Made by a program: the position numbers and the translations under genes. DNA of 64,000 bases, taken from Paraburkholderia panacisoli (GTDB lineage Bacteria > Pseudomonadota > Gammaproteobacteria > Burkholderiales > Burkholderiaceae). The DNA is taken from positions 1-64,000 of the forward strand of contig NZ_VTUZ01000048.1 in assembly GCF_008369935.1 (NCBI RefSeq). Reading direction: 5' to 3'. The first letter of the stretch is position 1, and each line of letters opens with the position of its first letter. The notes under the pieces were generated by a model, which worked only from the letters and a program-made list of their open reading frames with translations, was not told the origin of the DNA and did no database searches. Of the stretch, positions 42,615-51,723 are shown in pieces.

Positions 42615-44183
42615 TTACAGGCCCAACTCGTTCCACAAGGTATCGACGCGCTGCTTGACCGCGTCGTCCATCACGATCGGGCGGCCCCATTCGCGATCGG
42701 TTTCGCCGGGCCACTTGTTGGTCGCGTCGAGCCCCATCTTCGAGCCGAGGCCCGCCACGGGTGACGCGAAATCCAGATAGTCGATCGGCGTGCGATCCAC
42801 CAGCACTGTGTCGCGCGCCGGATCGATGCGGGTGGTGATCGCCCAGATGACTTCCTTCCAGTCGCGGATATTGACGTCCTCGTCGACCACCACGATGAAC
42901 TTCGTATACATGAACTGCCGCAGAAAGCTCCACACGCCGAACATCACGCGCTTGGCGTGGCCGGGGTAGCTCTTCTTCATCTGCACGATCGCCATGCGGT
43001 AGCTGCAGCCTTCGGGCGGCAGATAGAAATCGGTGATTTCGGTGAACTGCTTCTGCAACAGCGGCACGAACACCTCGTTGAGCGCGACGCCGAGCACGGC
43101 GGGCTCGTCGGGCGGTTTGCCGGTGTAAGTGGAGTGATAGATCGCGTCGCGCCGCATCGTGATGCGCTCGACGGTGAAGACCGGAAACCACTCCTGCTCG
43201 TTGTAGTAGCCGGTGTGGTCGCCGTACGGGCCTTCGAGCGCATGTTCGTACGCCGCCGACGCGCCCTTCACCGGTCGCGGCGGCGCGCCTGCGGGGGCGG
43301 GTGAGGGCGTGCCCTCCTGCGGATAGATGAAGCCTTCGAGCACGATTTCGGCGCGCGCGGGCACCTGCAGGCCGTCGACGCCCGGCGTGAGGCACTTCGC
43401 AAGCTCGGTGCGCGCGCCGCGCAGCAGGCCGGCGAACTGGTATTCGGACAGCGTGTCGGGCACCGGCGTGACCGCGCCGAGGATCGTCGCCGGATCGGCG
43501 CCGAGCACCACGGCCACCGGATACGGCTTGCCGGGGTTGCGCAGCGCGAATTCGCGGAAATCGAGCGCGCCGCCGCGATGCGCGAGCCAGCGCATGATCA
43601 GTTTGTTACGGCCGATCAATTGCTGGCGATATATTCCTAAATTTTGTCGGCTCTTATTCGGCCCTTTAGTGACGGTCAGGCCCCATGTGATCAGCGGGCC
43701 GGCATCGCCCGGCCAGCAGGTCTGGATTGGCAGCCTGGCGAGGTCGACGTCAGTGCCCTCCCAGACAATTTCCTGGCAGGGCGGCGCGTTCACCGTCTTG
43801 GGCGCCATGTCCCACACCGCCTTGGCCAGCGAAAACAGCTTGCCCGCGTCCTTGAGCCCCTTTGGCGGCTCCGGCTCCTTCAGCGCGGAGAGTAACCGGC
43901 CGACGTCGCGCAACGACTCCAGCGCCGCGCCGTCGCCTTCGCCGGCTTGCGCGTCGACACCCATGCCGAGCGCGACCCGGCGCGGCGTGCCGAACAGGTT
44001 GCCGAGCACCGGGAACCCATACTGCGCTTTGTTCTCGAACAACAACGCGGGGCCGCCGGCGCGCAGCACGCGGTCGCACACTTCGGTCATTTCCAGCCTG
44101 GGCGACACGGGTTGCGAGATACGGCGCAGTTCACCGATCGTTTCGAGGCGGCTGACGAAATCGCGCAGGTCTTTGTATTTCAT
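42615..44183 (-). CDS. ubiD: 4-hydroxy-3-polyprenylbenzoate decarboxylase
   Basis: A prenylated-FMN decarboxylase of 522 residues in ubiquinone synthesis. The N-terminus MKYKDLRDFVSRLETIGELRR, the IYRQQLIGRNKLIMRWLAHRGGA region near 208-230 and the ExR-type residues in the YGDHTGYYNE block near 320 are as in UbiD. It needs the cofactor made by UbiX, which is not in this window. It is divergent from the lytic transglycosylase gene, 607 bases away. Confidence 0.95.
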   Translation of the reverse strand: MKYKDLRDFVSRLETIGELRRISQPVSPRLEMTEVCDRVLRAGGPALLFENKAQYGFPVLGNLFGTPRRVALGMGVDAQAGEGDGAALESLRDVGRLLSALKEPEPPKGLKDAGKLFSLAKAVWDMAPKTVNAPPCQEIVWEGTDVDLARLPIQTCWPGDAGPLITWGLTVTKGPNKSRQNLGIYRQQLIGRNKLIMRWLAHRGGALDFREFALRNPGKPYPVAVVLGADPATILGAVTPVPDTLSEYQFAGLLRGARTELAKCLTPGVDGLQVPARAEIVLEGFIYPQEGTPSPAPAGAPPRPVKGASAAYEHALEGPYGDHTGYYNEQEWFPVFTVERITMRRDAIYHSTYTGKPPDEPAVLGVALNEVFVPLLQKQFTEITDFYLPPEGCSYRMAIVQMKKSYPGHAKRVMFGVWSFLRQFMYTKFIVVVDEDVNIRDWKEVIWAITTRIDPARDTVLVDRTPIDYLDFASPVAGLGSKMGLDATNKWPGETDREWGRPIVMDDAVKQRVDTLWNELGL

Positions 44184-44402
44184 CTGTTGCGGTTCAGTGC
44201 CGCGTCAGCGGCGAAAGGAAAGGGCGGGGCGGGTTGCCCGGCGCCAGCGGAATTGTCGATTTTACCTGCGTTGGCTAGCGCACGTAGATCGTCCAAATGA
44301 TCTAGCCGGAACGGCGGAGTGCAGACCGCTCAAAAGGCGCATGCCGCGCGGTTTTCGACGAACTGAACACCGTTCATTATTACAAATAGTTATACTTTTG
44401 CT

Positions 44403-44430
44403 GTTTTATAGTGTTGACGATCTATAAAAC
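44403..44430 (+). promoter_or_regulatory. Operator-like palindrome over the transglycosylase promoter
   Basis: A perfect nine-base inverted repeat, GTTTTATAG (44403-44411) and CTATAAAAC (44422-44430), separated by ten bases. The half-sites are 19 bases centre to centre, about two turns of DNA. It straddles the -35 hexamer at 44414-44419. No T run follows, so a protein-binding site is more likely than a terminator. Confidence 0.6.
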
Positions 44431-44442
44431 CCTGCATAGAAT
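44414..44442 (+). promoter_or_regulatory. Sigma70 promoter of the transglycosylase leader
   Basis: TTGACG (44414-44419) and TAGAAT (44437-44442) are separated by 17 bases, each one mismatch from consensus, with an AT-rich stretch upstream. The predicted start is near 44449. Confidence 0.7.
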
Positions 44443-44448
44443 CCGTTC

Positions 44449-44790
44449 ACATTGGTTGCAGGGCATGAACCTTTTTACCATTGCCCCCGGTCCCATCTGA
44501 CGCGACGCGTCACCGCTTTACCGCCCCCTGCACGGTATTTGACGGCTATTGAAGTTCTCACCAGCGCTTGTCGACGCTGGTATTTCGCGTGGGAGCCAAC
44601 GCCAACATGCTCTTTTGGCATGGCGCGGGCCATTTCAAGATGGCTCCCCACAGACGGTATTTGCCGTTTTCCCGACGTCGCTGCTGCCCTAACCAGACAG
44701 AGCACGCGATGTCTTGACTCTGCGAACGTGTCGTGCCGCCGTTTTCATCTGTTGGCGGAGTTCGCGGATCATGCAACATGGGAGATCTGA
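44449..44790 (+). ncRNA. Long structured 5' leader
   Basis: From the predicted start to the gene is about 340 bases. ACCAGCG (44560-44566) pairs with CGCTGGT (44575-44581). GGGAGCCA (44591-44598) pairs with TGGCTCCC (44641-44648) and encloses CATGC/GCATG (44606-44610, 44618-44622). A short frame MNLFTIAPGPI (44465-44500) lies near the 5' end without a clear ribosome site. No known riboswitch class was recognised. Confidence 0.35.
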
Positions 44791-45984
44791 ATGAACGCCT
44801 GGTTATCGTGGCGTCCCGATGAGCGGATCGCGCAAGTTGTGCGCGGTGTGTTGCGTCGCGGGACGCGAATGAGTCATCACCTGTTCAGCATCGTCGGCGG
44901 TATCGCTGTCGTGCTGGCAATCGTACTGTGGCTGATGCCGGCTTGGCGCGGCACCTTGGCCGCGCGGCTGATGCCGGTCATCTCCGCCGCTGTGCAGGCG
45001 GGTCCAGCCCGTCTGCTGCAAGGCAATCCGCTGCCGTCCTTCGGGCCGCCCAGCCATGCTGCTGCGCCGTCCGACGACTCGCTGTCGTCCAATTCGCCGA
45101 TTGGCGCCGATACCGCAACCGGTGCGAACACCGGCAGCACCAGCTTCACTGTGGGTAACACCAGTTTCGACGGTGCTTTCGACGGCTCCGGTTCGGCCGG
45201 CATGGGCGTCGCGGCGCTCAATGGGCTCGATCCGCGCACGATGCAAAGCGTCAGCGCGCTGGCGCGCCTGATTCCGGCCCAGCGGGTGGCCGCCGACGCG
45301 CGCGACGATCGCGTGCTGGTTTCGAGCCGTGAGCAGAATCTGGTTGCGACTTATCTGGCGCGGCGTTATCGCGTCGCTCAGGAGCCCGTCAGCGAACTCG
45401 TGAAGGCCGCCTTCGATACCGGCCGCGAAGTCGGTCTCGATCCGTTGCTGTTGCTGTCGGTGATGGCGATCGAATCGGGCTTCAACCCGTACGCCGAGAG
45501 TGGCGTGGGCGCGCAAGGTCTGATGCAGGTGATGTCCAAAGTGCATTCGGACAAGTTCCAGTATTTCGGCGGCGAGGCCGCAGCGCTCGAACCGGTCGCG
45601 AACATCAAGGTGGGCGCGCTGGTGCTGAAGGATTGCATCGCCCGCGGCGGCTCGTTGCCAGGCGGCTTGCGCCTGTACGTCGGTTCGAGCACGCAGGACG
45701 ACGGCGGCTACGGCGCCAAGGTGATGGCCGAGCGTGGCCGTCTGCGTGACGTGGCGCGCGGGCGCAAGGTGCCGATCAACGCACCGCAGGCGCCGGTTCT
45801 GACCGCATCGGCCAATACGAATGCGGCGGCGGTTGCTTCCGGTGGCGGCAAGCGCGTGCAGGTGACGCTTGGCGGCGGCCATCCGTTGAGCGCGGCAACG
45901 CCGGCAAAGACGCCGGATTCCGAACAGGACGACGCCGATTCCAATACGAAGCACGTGGCATCCGCTTCGGAGTTGGGCGCCTGA
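44791..45984 (+). CDS. Lytic transglycosylase (SLT domain)
   Basis: A 397-residue peptidoglycan lytic transglycosylase. One membrane segment lies near residues 33-50. A low-complexity Ser/Thr/Gly linker (about 85-140) is followed by the SLT domain with the catalytic glutamate Glu228 in SVMAIESGFNPYAES and the motif GAQGLMQVM. A basic and Ala-rich C-terminal tail follows. It probably sits in the inner membrane with the enzyme in the periplasm. GGGAG lies upstream of the ATG. The unusual feature is its long regulated leader. Confidence 0.85.
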   Translation: MNAWLSWRPDERIAQVVRGVLRRGTRMSHHLFSIVGGIAVVLAIVLWLMPAWRGTLAARLMPVISAAVQAGPARLLQGNPLPSFGPPSHAAAPSDDSLSSNSPIGADTATGANTGSTSFTVGNTSFDGAFDGSGSAGMGVAALNGLDPRTMQSVSALARLIPAQRVAADARDDRVLVSSREQNLVATYLARRYRVAQEPVSELVKAAFDTGREVGLDPLLLLSVMAIESGFNPYAESGVGAQGLMQVMSKVHSDKFQYFGGEAAALEPVANIKVGALVLKDCIARGGSLPGGLRLYVGSSTQDDGGYGAKVMAERGRLRDVARGRKVPINAPQAPVLTASANTNAAAVASGGGKRVQVTLGGGHPLSAATPAKTPDSEQDDADSNTKHVASASELGA

Positions 45985-46050
45985 GTTGAAGCACGCGATG
46001 CCGATGGCGTGATTGACGCGAGAGTGGCCACGAAAAGCGGCTGCCAGAAA

Positions 46051-46077
46051 AAAGGACACCAGTTGGTGTCCTTTTTT
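46051..46077 (+). terminator. Bidirectional terminator
   Basis: GGACACC (46054-46060) pairs with GGTGTCC (46065-46071) around AGTT, with A residues before and six T after. It lies between the convergent transglycosylase and aminotransferase genes. Confidence 0.88.
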
Positions 46078-46198
46078 GCGTCTGGCGGGTCAGGGTGATC
46101 GTGAGGGGCTCCGCTGCCCGCGATGTCCGACGGGGCACGCGTGCCTTCACATCTGCCCGCGAGTCCCGATCAAAGCCGCAGCCGCCACGCCAGGCCGG

Positions 46199-47395
46199 TC
46201 AGTGCCGCCCAAACAGCTTCGCCAACCGCTCGACCGCCTCTTCCAGCTTCGGATAAGCGGTCGCGTACGACAGCCGGATGTACTCCTTCGGTGCATGCGT
46301 GCCGAAGTCCATGCCCGGCACCAGCACCACGCCCGCGTCGTGCAGCATCGACCTGGTGAGCGCGGCACTGTCGCCGGCCGCCGGATGCGCGACGGTGCGG
46401 CAATCGGCATAGACGTAGAACGCGCCGTCGGGCATCACCGGCACTGTGAAGCCCAGCGATTCCAGCGCCGGCGCGATGAAGTCGCGGCGGCGCTTGAACT
46501 CGAGACGCCGCGCTTCGTAAGTGGCAATGGTGGCGGGCTCGAAACAGGCAAGCGCCGCATGCTGGGCGAGCGCCGACGCGCAGATGAACAGGTTCTGCGC
46601 GAGCTTTTCAAAGGCGCCGACCATGCCGGGCGGCACCACGAGCCAACCCAGCCGCCAGCCGGTCATGTTGAAGTACTTCGAGAAGCTGTTGACGGTGACC
46701 ACGTCGTCGCCGAACGAGAGCGCCGACACGGGCTTCGCATCGTAGCTCAAGCCCTGGTAGATCTCGTCGACGATGGTGAAGCCGCCGCGCGCCCGCACGG
46801 CCTTGACGATGCGTTCGAGTTCGGCCGGCTCGATCGACGTGCCGGTCGGGTTCGACGGCGACGCGAGCAGCACGCCGCGGGTCCGCTCGTTCCACAGGCG
46901 CTCGACATCGGCGACGGTCAGCTGGAAGCGTTCGGCCGGGCCGCTCGGCACCATCACCGGCTTGCCTTCGGCGGCAATCACGAAATGACGGTTGCACGGG
47001 TAGCACGGATCGGGCATCAGCACTTCGTCGTCGCGATCGACGAGTGCCGCGCAGGCCAGCAGCAATGCGGCGGACGCACCGGCGGTGACGACGATTCGCG
47101 CCGGATCGACCTTCACGCCGTACACCTCGGCGTAGTGCGCTGAAATCGCTTCGCGCAACGCGTGCAGGCCGAGCGCGTTGGTGTACTGCGTGACGCCACG
47201 GCGCAGTGCGTTGGCCGCCGCCTCGATGACCGGCTCGGGCGCGGTGAAATCGGGTTCGCCGATTCCCATGTGAATGATGTCGCGCCCGTCGCGCTCGAGG
47301 AGCGCGGCCTCCTTGGCCAGTTCCATCACGTAGAAAGGCTGGATGGCGTCGACGCGCGCAGCAAGCCGCACCAAAGGTTCGGTCACGGAGTTCAT
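46199..47395 (-). CDS. Class I/II pyridoxal-phosphate aminotransferase
   Basis: A 398-residue PLP enzyme. The PLP lysine is in NSFSKYFNMTGWRLGW, with ASPSNPTGTSI and IVDEIYQGLSYD as further active-site blocks. The N-terminus carries MGIGEPDFTAPEPVI. It belongs to the aspartate/aromatic aminotransferase group; substrate is not decided by motif. It follows nusB on the same strand after 143 bases in which nothing is seen. Confidence 0.85.
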   Translation of the reverse strand: MNSVTEPLVRLAARVDAIQPFYVMELAKEAALLERDGRDIIHMGIGEPDFTAPEPVIEAAANALRRGVTQYTNALGLHALREAISAHYAEVYGVKVDPARIVVTAGASAALLLACAALVDRDDEVLMPDPCYPCNRHFVIAAEGKPVMVPSGPAERFQLTVADVERLWNERTRGVLLASPSNPTGTSIEPAELERIVKAVRARGGFTIVDEIYQGLSYDAKPVSALSFGDDVVTVNSFSKYFNMTGWRLGWLVVPPGMVGAFEKLAQNLFICASALAQHAALACFEPATIATYEARRLEFKRRRDFIAPALESLGFTVPVMPDGAFYVYADCRTVAHPAAGDSAALTRSMLHDAGVVLVPGMDFGTHAPKEYIRLSYATAYPKLEEAVERLAKLFGRH

Positions 47396-47538
47396 ACGAT
47401 CAAATCCAATTCAGAAGCAAAAGCGGGACGGCGCCTGCGCGAACAGTCATGCGCGCGGCGGTGTCCTTGCGGGCGGCTCGACTGGCCGCATTGGGCGCGG
47501 CGCATGACGCGATCCTGCCGGGGTCATGCGCGTGACGC

Positions 47539-47973
47539 TCAACGCTTCCTGGCCGCCTGCGTTTCTTCGGCGCGCAGTTGCGCCGACAGCTTGTCCAGCA
47601 CGCCATTCACGTACTTGTAGCCGTCCGCGCCGCCGAACGTCTTGGCGAGTTCAACCGCTTCGTTGATGATCACGCGATACGGAATGTCGACGTGATTCTT
47701 CAGTTCGAACGCGGCGACCAGCAGCACGGCGCGTTCGACCGGCGAGAGCTGCTCGAGCGGGCGGTCGAGACACGGCGCGATGGCCGCGGACAGCGCTTCC
47801 GAATCGCGGATCACGCCGTGCAGGATCGCGTCCAGATGCTCGTGGTCCGCCTTGTCGAAACCTTGCGCGCCGCGCAGTTGCGCGTCGATCTCACCGGCGG
47901 GCGAACCCGACAGCAGCCACTGGTAAAGCCCCTGCGTGGCCAGTTCGCGGGAGCGTCGGCGGGCGCTCTTCAT
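47539..47973 (-). CDS. nusB: Transcription antitermination factor NusB
   Basis: A 144-residue RNA-binding protein that with NusE binds boxA in rRNA operons. SARRRSRELATQGLYQWLLS at the N-terminus and VERAVLLVAAFELKNHVDIPYRVIINEAVELAKTFGG, spread over residues 78-115, are the NusB core. Its ATG overlaps the ribH stop (ATGA). The pairing with ribH is conserved across proteobacteria. Confidence 0.96.
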   Translation of the reverse strand: MKSARRRSRELATQGLYQWLLSGSPAGEIDAQLRGAQGFDKADHEHLDAILHGVIRDSEALSAAIAPCLDRPLEQLSPVERAVLLVAAFELKNHVDIPYRVIINEAVELAKTFGGADGYKYVNGVLDKLSAQLRAEETQAARKR

Positions 47974-48476
47974 GCCTCTTCCTCTTCTTCGTCTTCTTCT
48001 TCGTCGTCGCCGCCGAGCTGTTCGAGCGCGACAGAGAGGTTCGCCATTTCGACGGCCACGCGTGCGGCGTCACGACCCTTTTCGGTCATGCGGGCGACGG
48101 CCTGTTCGTCGTTTTCGGTGGTCAGCACGGCGTTCGCAACCGGGATGCCGAAGTCCAGGCCGATGCGCGTGATGCCCGCGCCGCTTTCGTTCGAGACCAG
48201 TTCGAAGTGGTACGTTTCGCCGCGGATCACCGCGCCGAGCGCGATCAGCGCGTCGAATTGCGCGCTTTCCGCGAGCTTTTGCAACGCCAGCGGAATTTCC
48301 AGCGCGCCCGGCACGGTGACGAGCAGCACGTCTTCGCCGGTCACGCCCAGGCGTTCGAGTTCTTCGATGCAGGAGTCCGCGAGACCGTTGCAGACGGGTT
48401 CGTTAAAGCGCGCCTGGACGATGCCGATACGCAGTCCGTCGCCGTCCAGATTCGGTTGGTATTGTCCGATTTCCAT
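47970..48476 (-). CDS. ribH: 6,7-dimethyl-8-ribityllumazine synthase
   Basis: A 168-residue subunit of the lumazine synthase shell, which joins the pyrimidine intermediate and dihydroxybutanone phosphate. IGIVQARFNEPV, VPGALEIPLAL and IALGAVIRGETYHFE hold the substrate residues. The C-terminus ends in an acidic run of about 15 Asp and Glu. The ATG at 48476 gives the family length. It overlaps nusB. Confidence 0.96.
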   Translation of the reverse strand: MEIGQYQPNLDGDGLRIGIVQARFNEPVCNGLADSCIEELERLGVTGEDVLLVTVPGALEIPLALQKLAESAQFDALIALGAVIRGETYHFELVSNESGAGITRIGLDFGIPVANAVLTTENDEQAVARMTEKGRDAARVAVEMANLSVALEQLGGDDEEEDEEEEEA

Positions 48477-48525
48477 GTGAATTCCGTAGTGTTTTGAGTG
48501 GGCGCTAAGCGCGTGAATGGTCGGA

Positions 48526-49659
48526 TCAGCCTTGCGGAGCCTGCGCGGTGCTGCCCGGCATCGGTACGAAGCCCGTGACTTCGAGACCGTAACCCGACAT
48601 GCTGCCCAGCTTGCGCGGGTTCGACAGCACCTGCATCTTGCCGACACCGAGTTCGCGCAGAATCTGCGCGCCGATGCCATACGTCTTGAAGTCGACCGGC
48701 CGGCGTTTGAGCGCCTGCGCCTTTTCCTTCGAGTCGAACGCCTTGAAAACGTCGATCAGATGGTCCTTCGAGTCGCCGCAATTGAGCAGCACGATCACGC
48801 CGAGATCGCGTTTGGCGATTTCTTTCATCGCTGCGTCTAGCGTCCACGAGTGGGTGGATTCGCCGACTTCGAGCAGATCCAGCACCGACAGCGGTTCGTG
48901 CACACGGACCAGCGTGTCCTGCTCGGGCGTCGGCGTGCCACGCACGAGAGCAATGTGCGGATGGCCGCTCGGCTGGTCGAGATACATGACCGCGCGAAAC
49001 GCACCGTACGCTGTCTGCATGGTGCGCTCGCAAATCCGTTCGACGATCGACTCGGTGCGGCTGCGATAGTGGATCAGATCTGCGATCGTGCCGATTTTCA
49101 GACCGTGTTCCTGTGCGAACTCCATCAGGTCCGGCAGGCGCGCCATCGTGCCGTCGTCCTTGATGACTTCGCAGATCACCGCGGCCGGCGTGAGGCCTGC
49201 CAGCGCCGTGAAGTCGCAACCCGCCTCGGTATGGCCGGCGCGCACCAGCACGCCGCCGGGCTGGGCCATGATCGGGAAGATATGGCCCGGCTGCACGATG
49301 TGGTCGGCCTTGGCGTCCGGCGCGACCGCCGCGGCGATCGTGCGGGCGCGGTCGGCTGCCGAAATGCCGGTGGTCACGCCTTCGGCCGCTTCAATGCTGA
49401 CGGTGAAGGCGGTGCCGTACTGCGTGCCGTTGCGGTAAGTCATCAGGGGCAGGTTCAGCAGCTTGCAGCGTTCCTGCGTCAGCGTCAGGCAGATCAGGCC
49501 ACGGCCGTAGCGGGCCATGAAGTTGATCGCTTCCGGCGTGACGAACTCGGCGGCGATCACGAGGTCGCCCTCGTTTTCGCGATCTTCTTCGTCGACGAGG
49601 ATCACCATCCGGCCGGCTTTGAGTTCGGCGATGATCTCTGGGGTGGAGGCGAGCGTCAT
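48526..49659 (-). CDS. ribB: RibBX: 3,4-dihydroxy-2-butanone-4-phosphate synthase with degenerate RibA-like domain
   Basis: A 377-residue fusion. The N-terminal RibB domain (to about 200) is intact: VDEEDRENEGDL binds metal and phosphate, and RAGHTEAGCDF is the second signature. The C-terminal part follows the GTP cyclohydrolase II fold (HIALVRG, LVRVHEPLSVLDL, ILRELGVGKMQVLSN), but the zinc cysteines of the usual SEC...CDC motif are replaced (EPL, THSW) and the catalytic EGR segment is missing. It should make the four-carbon unit but not open GTP; a separate ribA is needed elsewhere. Confidence 0.9.
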   Translation of the reverse strand: MTLASTPEIIAELKAGRMVILVDEEDRENEGDLVIAAEFVTPEAINFMARYGRGLICLTLTQERCKLLNLPLMTYRNGTQYGTAFTVSIEAAEGVTTGISAADRARTIAAAVAPDAKADHIVQPGHIFPIMAQPGGVLVRAGHTEAGCDFTALAGLTPAAVICEVIKDDGTMARLPDLMEFAQEHGLKIGTIADLIHYRSRTESIVERICERTMQTAYGAFRAVMYLDQPSGHPHIALVRGTPTPEQDTLVRVHEPLSVLDLLEVGESTHSWTLDAAMKEIAKRDLGVIVLLNCGDSKDHLIDVFKAFDSKEKAQALKRRPVDFKTYGIGAQILRELGVGKMQVLSNPRKLGSMSGYGLEVTGFVPMPGSTAQAPQG

Positions 49660-49869
49660 GTTGGCGAGATTTTCGGGAAAGCGCGTATTTTACGCCACCC
49701 GCGAGTGCAAGTCGCCTCCGCCGGATGGCACAGGCGGTTTGACCGACTGGCGACGAGCCGTACGCCGTTGCTATGCTCGTCGAAACGATGGACGCATGAA
49801 CCGGCTGACAGCGGCAGGGCGCCGCCGCCAGTCCATACGTGGCCGGGCCTGGGGCTTTGCGCCAGCCCG

Positions 49870-50484
49870 TTATTTCGGCGCGTTCAGCATGCGCTCGACG
49901 TACCGCGCGATCAGATCGATTTCCAGATTCACCTGCGTGCCTTCACGCAGACGCTTGAGCGCGGTCACTTCGACCGTGTGCGGAATCAGGTTGATCGAAA
50001 ACTCGCAGCCATCGTCGCGATCTTTAACCGAGTTGACCGTCAGACTCACGCCGTTGACCGTGATGGAGCCTTTGTACGCCAGATAGCGGCCGATCTCGCG
50101 CGGCGCCAGCACGCGCAGTTCGTGAGATTCGCCGACCGGCGCGAAATGCGTGACCGTGCCGAGGCCGTCCACGTGGCCGGAGACGATATGGCCGCCGAGC
50201 CGGTCGTGCGCGCGCAGCGCCTTCTCGAGATTGACTTCGCCAGTCTCGCCCAGGCCCGCCGTGCAGTTCAGGCTTTCGCGCGACACGTCGACTTCGAACG
50301 AATGAGCGGTTTTCGCGACCACGGTCATGCAGGCGCCCTGGATCGTGATGCTGTCGCCGAGCTGCACGTCGCCGAGGTCGAGACCGCCGGCCTCGACGTT
50401 CAGGCGCACGCCCGCGTCGCCGTCGGTGCCCAGCGGACTGACTGATTCGATGCGGCCCACTGCCGCGACGATTCCTGTGAACAT
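49870..50484 (-). CDS. ribE: Riboflavin synthase alpha chain
   Basis: A 204-residue enzyme that dismutates two lumazines into riboflavin. The N-terminal MFTGIVAAVGRI and two repeated barrel domains (each with a GDSITIQGAC- or KGSITVNGVSLT-type signature) are visible, as is LGGHIVSGHVDG. AAGGA precedes the ATG. It lies 16 bases after ribD on the same strand. Confidence 0.96.
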   Translation of the reverse strand: MFTGIVAAVGRIESVSPLGTDGDAGVRLNVEAGGLDLGDVQLGDSITIQGACMTVVAKTAHSFEVDVSRESLNCTAGLGETGEVNLEKALRAHDRLGGHIVSGHVDGLGTVTHFAPVGESHELRVLAPREIGRYLAYKGSITVNGVSLTVNSVKDRDDGCEFSINLIPHTVEVTALKRLREGTQVNLEIDLIARYVERMLNAPK

Positions 50485-50499
50485 CGTGCTAATCCTTGG

Positions 50500-51657
50500 T
50501 CATTTCGAAACGGATGGAGGCGCGGGAGTGGTGCCGGCTTCGAGTGCGGCCTGTGGCGCGAAGCGCGCGAGAATCCGCAAGTCGTCGCCGATCCGGTCGA
50601 CCGCGTGGAAATTCAGTTTGACACGGCCCTCGAGTGTTTCGGGCGCGCCAAGATTGAACATGCTCATCGAATCCATGCCGAGCAGGCTCGGCGCGAGATA
50701 CACGAGCAATTCGTCGACGCAGCCTTCGCGCAGCAGCGAACCGTTCAGCTTGTAGCCCGCCTCGACGTGCAGTTCGTTCACGCTGCGCTCGCCGAGCACG
50801 CTGAGCACAGCAGGCAGATCGACCTTGCCGGCCGCGTTCGCCAACTGGACGATCTCCGCGCCGCGCTCGCGCAGCGCGTTGGCGCGATCCGTGTGACGCG
50901 AATCGAGATTACCGCAGAAGATCAGCGTGGGTGCGCCGGCCAGGATCTGCGCGTCCGGCGGCACGTCGAGCTGGCTGTCGATCAACACGCGTTGCGGCTG
51001 GCGCGGCGTGTCGACGGCGCGCACCGTCATGCGCGGATTGTCTTCCCTGACGGTGCCGATGCCGGTCAGGATCGCCGAAGCACGGGCGCGCCACGCGTGC
51101 CCGTCGGCACGCGCCGCTGCGCCGGTAATCCATTGGCTCACACCCGACGGCAGGCCGGTGCGGCCGTCCAGCGAAGCCGCCACCTTCATGCGTACCCAGG
51201 GGCGGCCGCGCGTCATGCGCGACACGAAGCCGATGTTCAGCTCATGCGCTTCGCTGGCGAGCAGTCCGCAGCGCACTTCGATGCCGGCGTCGCGCAGCAT
51301 CGCGAGACCTCGTCCGGACACTTGCGGATTGGGATCTTCCATCGCCGCGACCACGCGCGCCACCTGCGCTTCGATGAGCGCGTTTGCGCACGGCGGCGTG
51401 CGGCCGAAGTGGCTGCACGGTTCGAGCGTCACGTAGGCGGTGGCGCCGCGCAGATCATGGCCGCGCGAGCGCGCGTCCTTCAACGCGCGGATCTCCGCAT
51501 GATCCTGGCCGGCCGGTTGCGTGAAGCCTTCACCGATCACTTCGCCGTTCTTGACGAGCACGCAGCCCACCCGCGGATTCGGGTCGGTGGTGTACATGCC
51601 GCGCCTCGCTAATGCAAGCGCGCGTTCCATATGGACGAAGTCGGTTTGCGAAAACAT
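50500..51657 (-). CDS. ribD: Bifunctional riboflavin biosynthesis deaminase/reductase
   Basis: A 385-residue two-domain enzyme. The N-terminal deaminase has the zinc motifs HAEIRAL and PCSHFGRTPPC. The C-terminal reductase begins near 150 (VRMKVAASLDGRTGLPSG) and includes ILTGIGTVREDNPRMTVR. It converts the first GTP product to the ribitylamino intermediate. No FMN riboswitch was found near this cluster. It lies 67 bases after hemL. Confidence 0.95.
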   Translation of the reverse strand: MFSQTDFVHMERALALARRGMYTTDPNPRVGCVLVKNGEVIGEGFTQPAGQDHAEIRALKDARSRGHDLRGATAYVTLEPCSHFGRTPPCANALIEAQVARVVAAMEDPNPQVSGRGLAMLRDAGIEVRCGLLASEAHELNIGFVSRMTRGRPWVRMKVAASLDGRTGLPSGVSQWITGAAARADGHAWRARASAILTGIGTVREDNPRMTVRAVDTPRQPQRVLIDSQLDVPPDAQILAGAPTLIFCGNLDSRHTDRANALRERGAEIVQLANAAGKVDLPAVLSVLGERSVNELHVEAGYKLNGSLLREGCVDELLVYLAPSLLGMDSMSMFNLGAPETLEGRVKLNFHAVDRIGDDLRILARFAPQAALEAGTTPAPPSVSK

Positions 51658-51723
51658 CGGGTCGGGTGCGGTGGTTGGGTCGCGCTGAGTTTCGGTTCAG
51701 GTGCTTGCTATGCGGTGCCGGCC

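Larger units (their letters stand above)
44184..44448 (+). other. Upstream intergenic part between ubiD and the transglycosylase gene
   Basis: About 265 bases. Nothing is seen in 44184-44370 that I can call, including a ubiD promoter. From 44375 the sequence becomes AT-rich and leads into the promoter and operator at 44403-44442. Confidence 0.4.

Noticed and set aside
44452..44790. Frame of 112 codons in the transglycosylase leader
   Set aside because: Starts with TTG, has no ribosome site, and its cysteine- and arginine-rich product has no recognisable domain; the region is better read as leader RNA.
49660..49869. Possible FMN riboswitch in the riboflavin cluster
   Set aside because: The conserved RFN blocks are absent on the minus strand here and also upstream of ribD.
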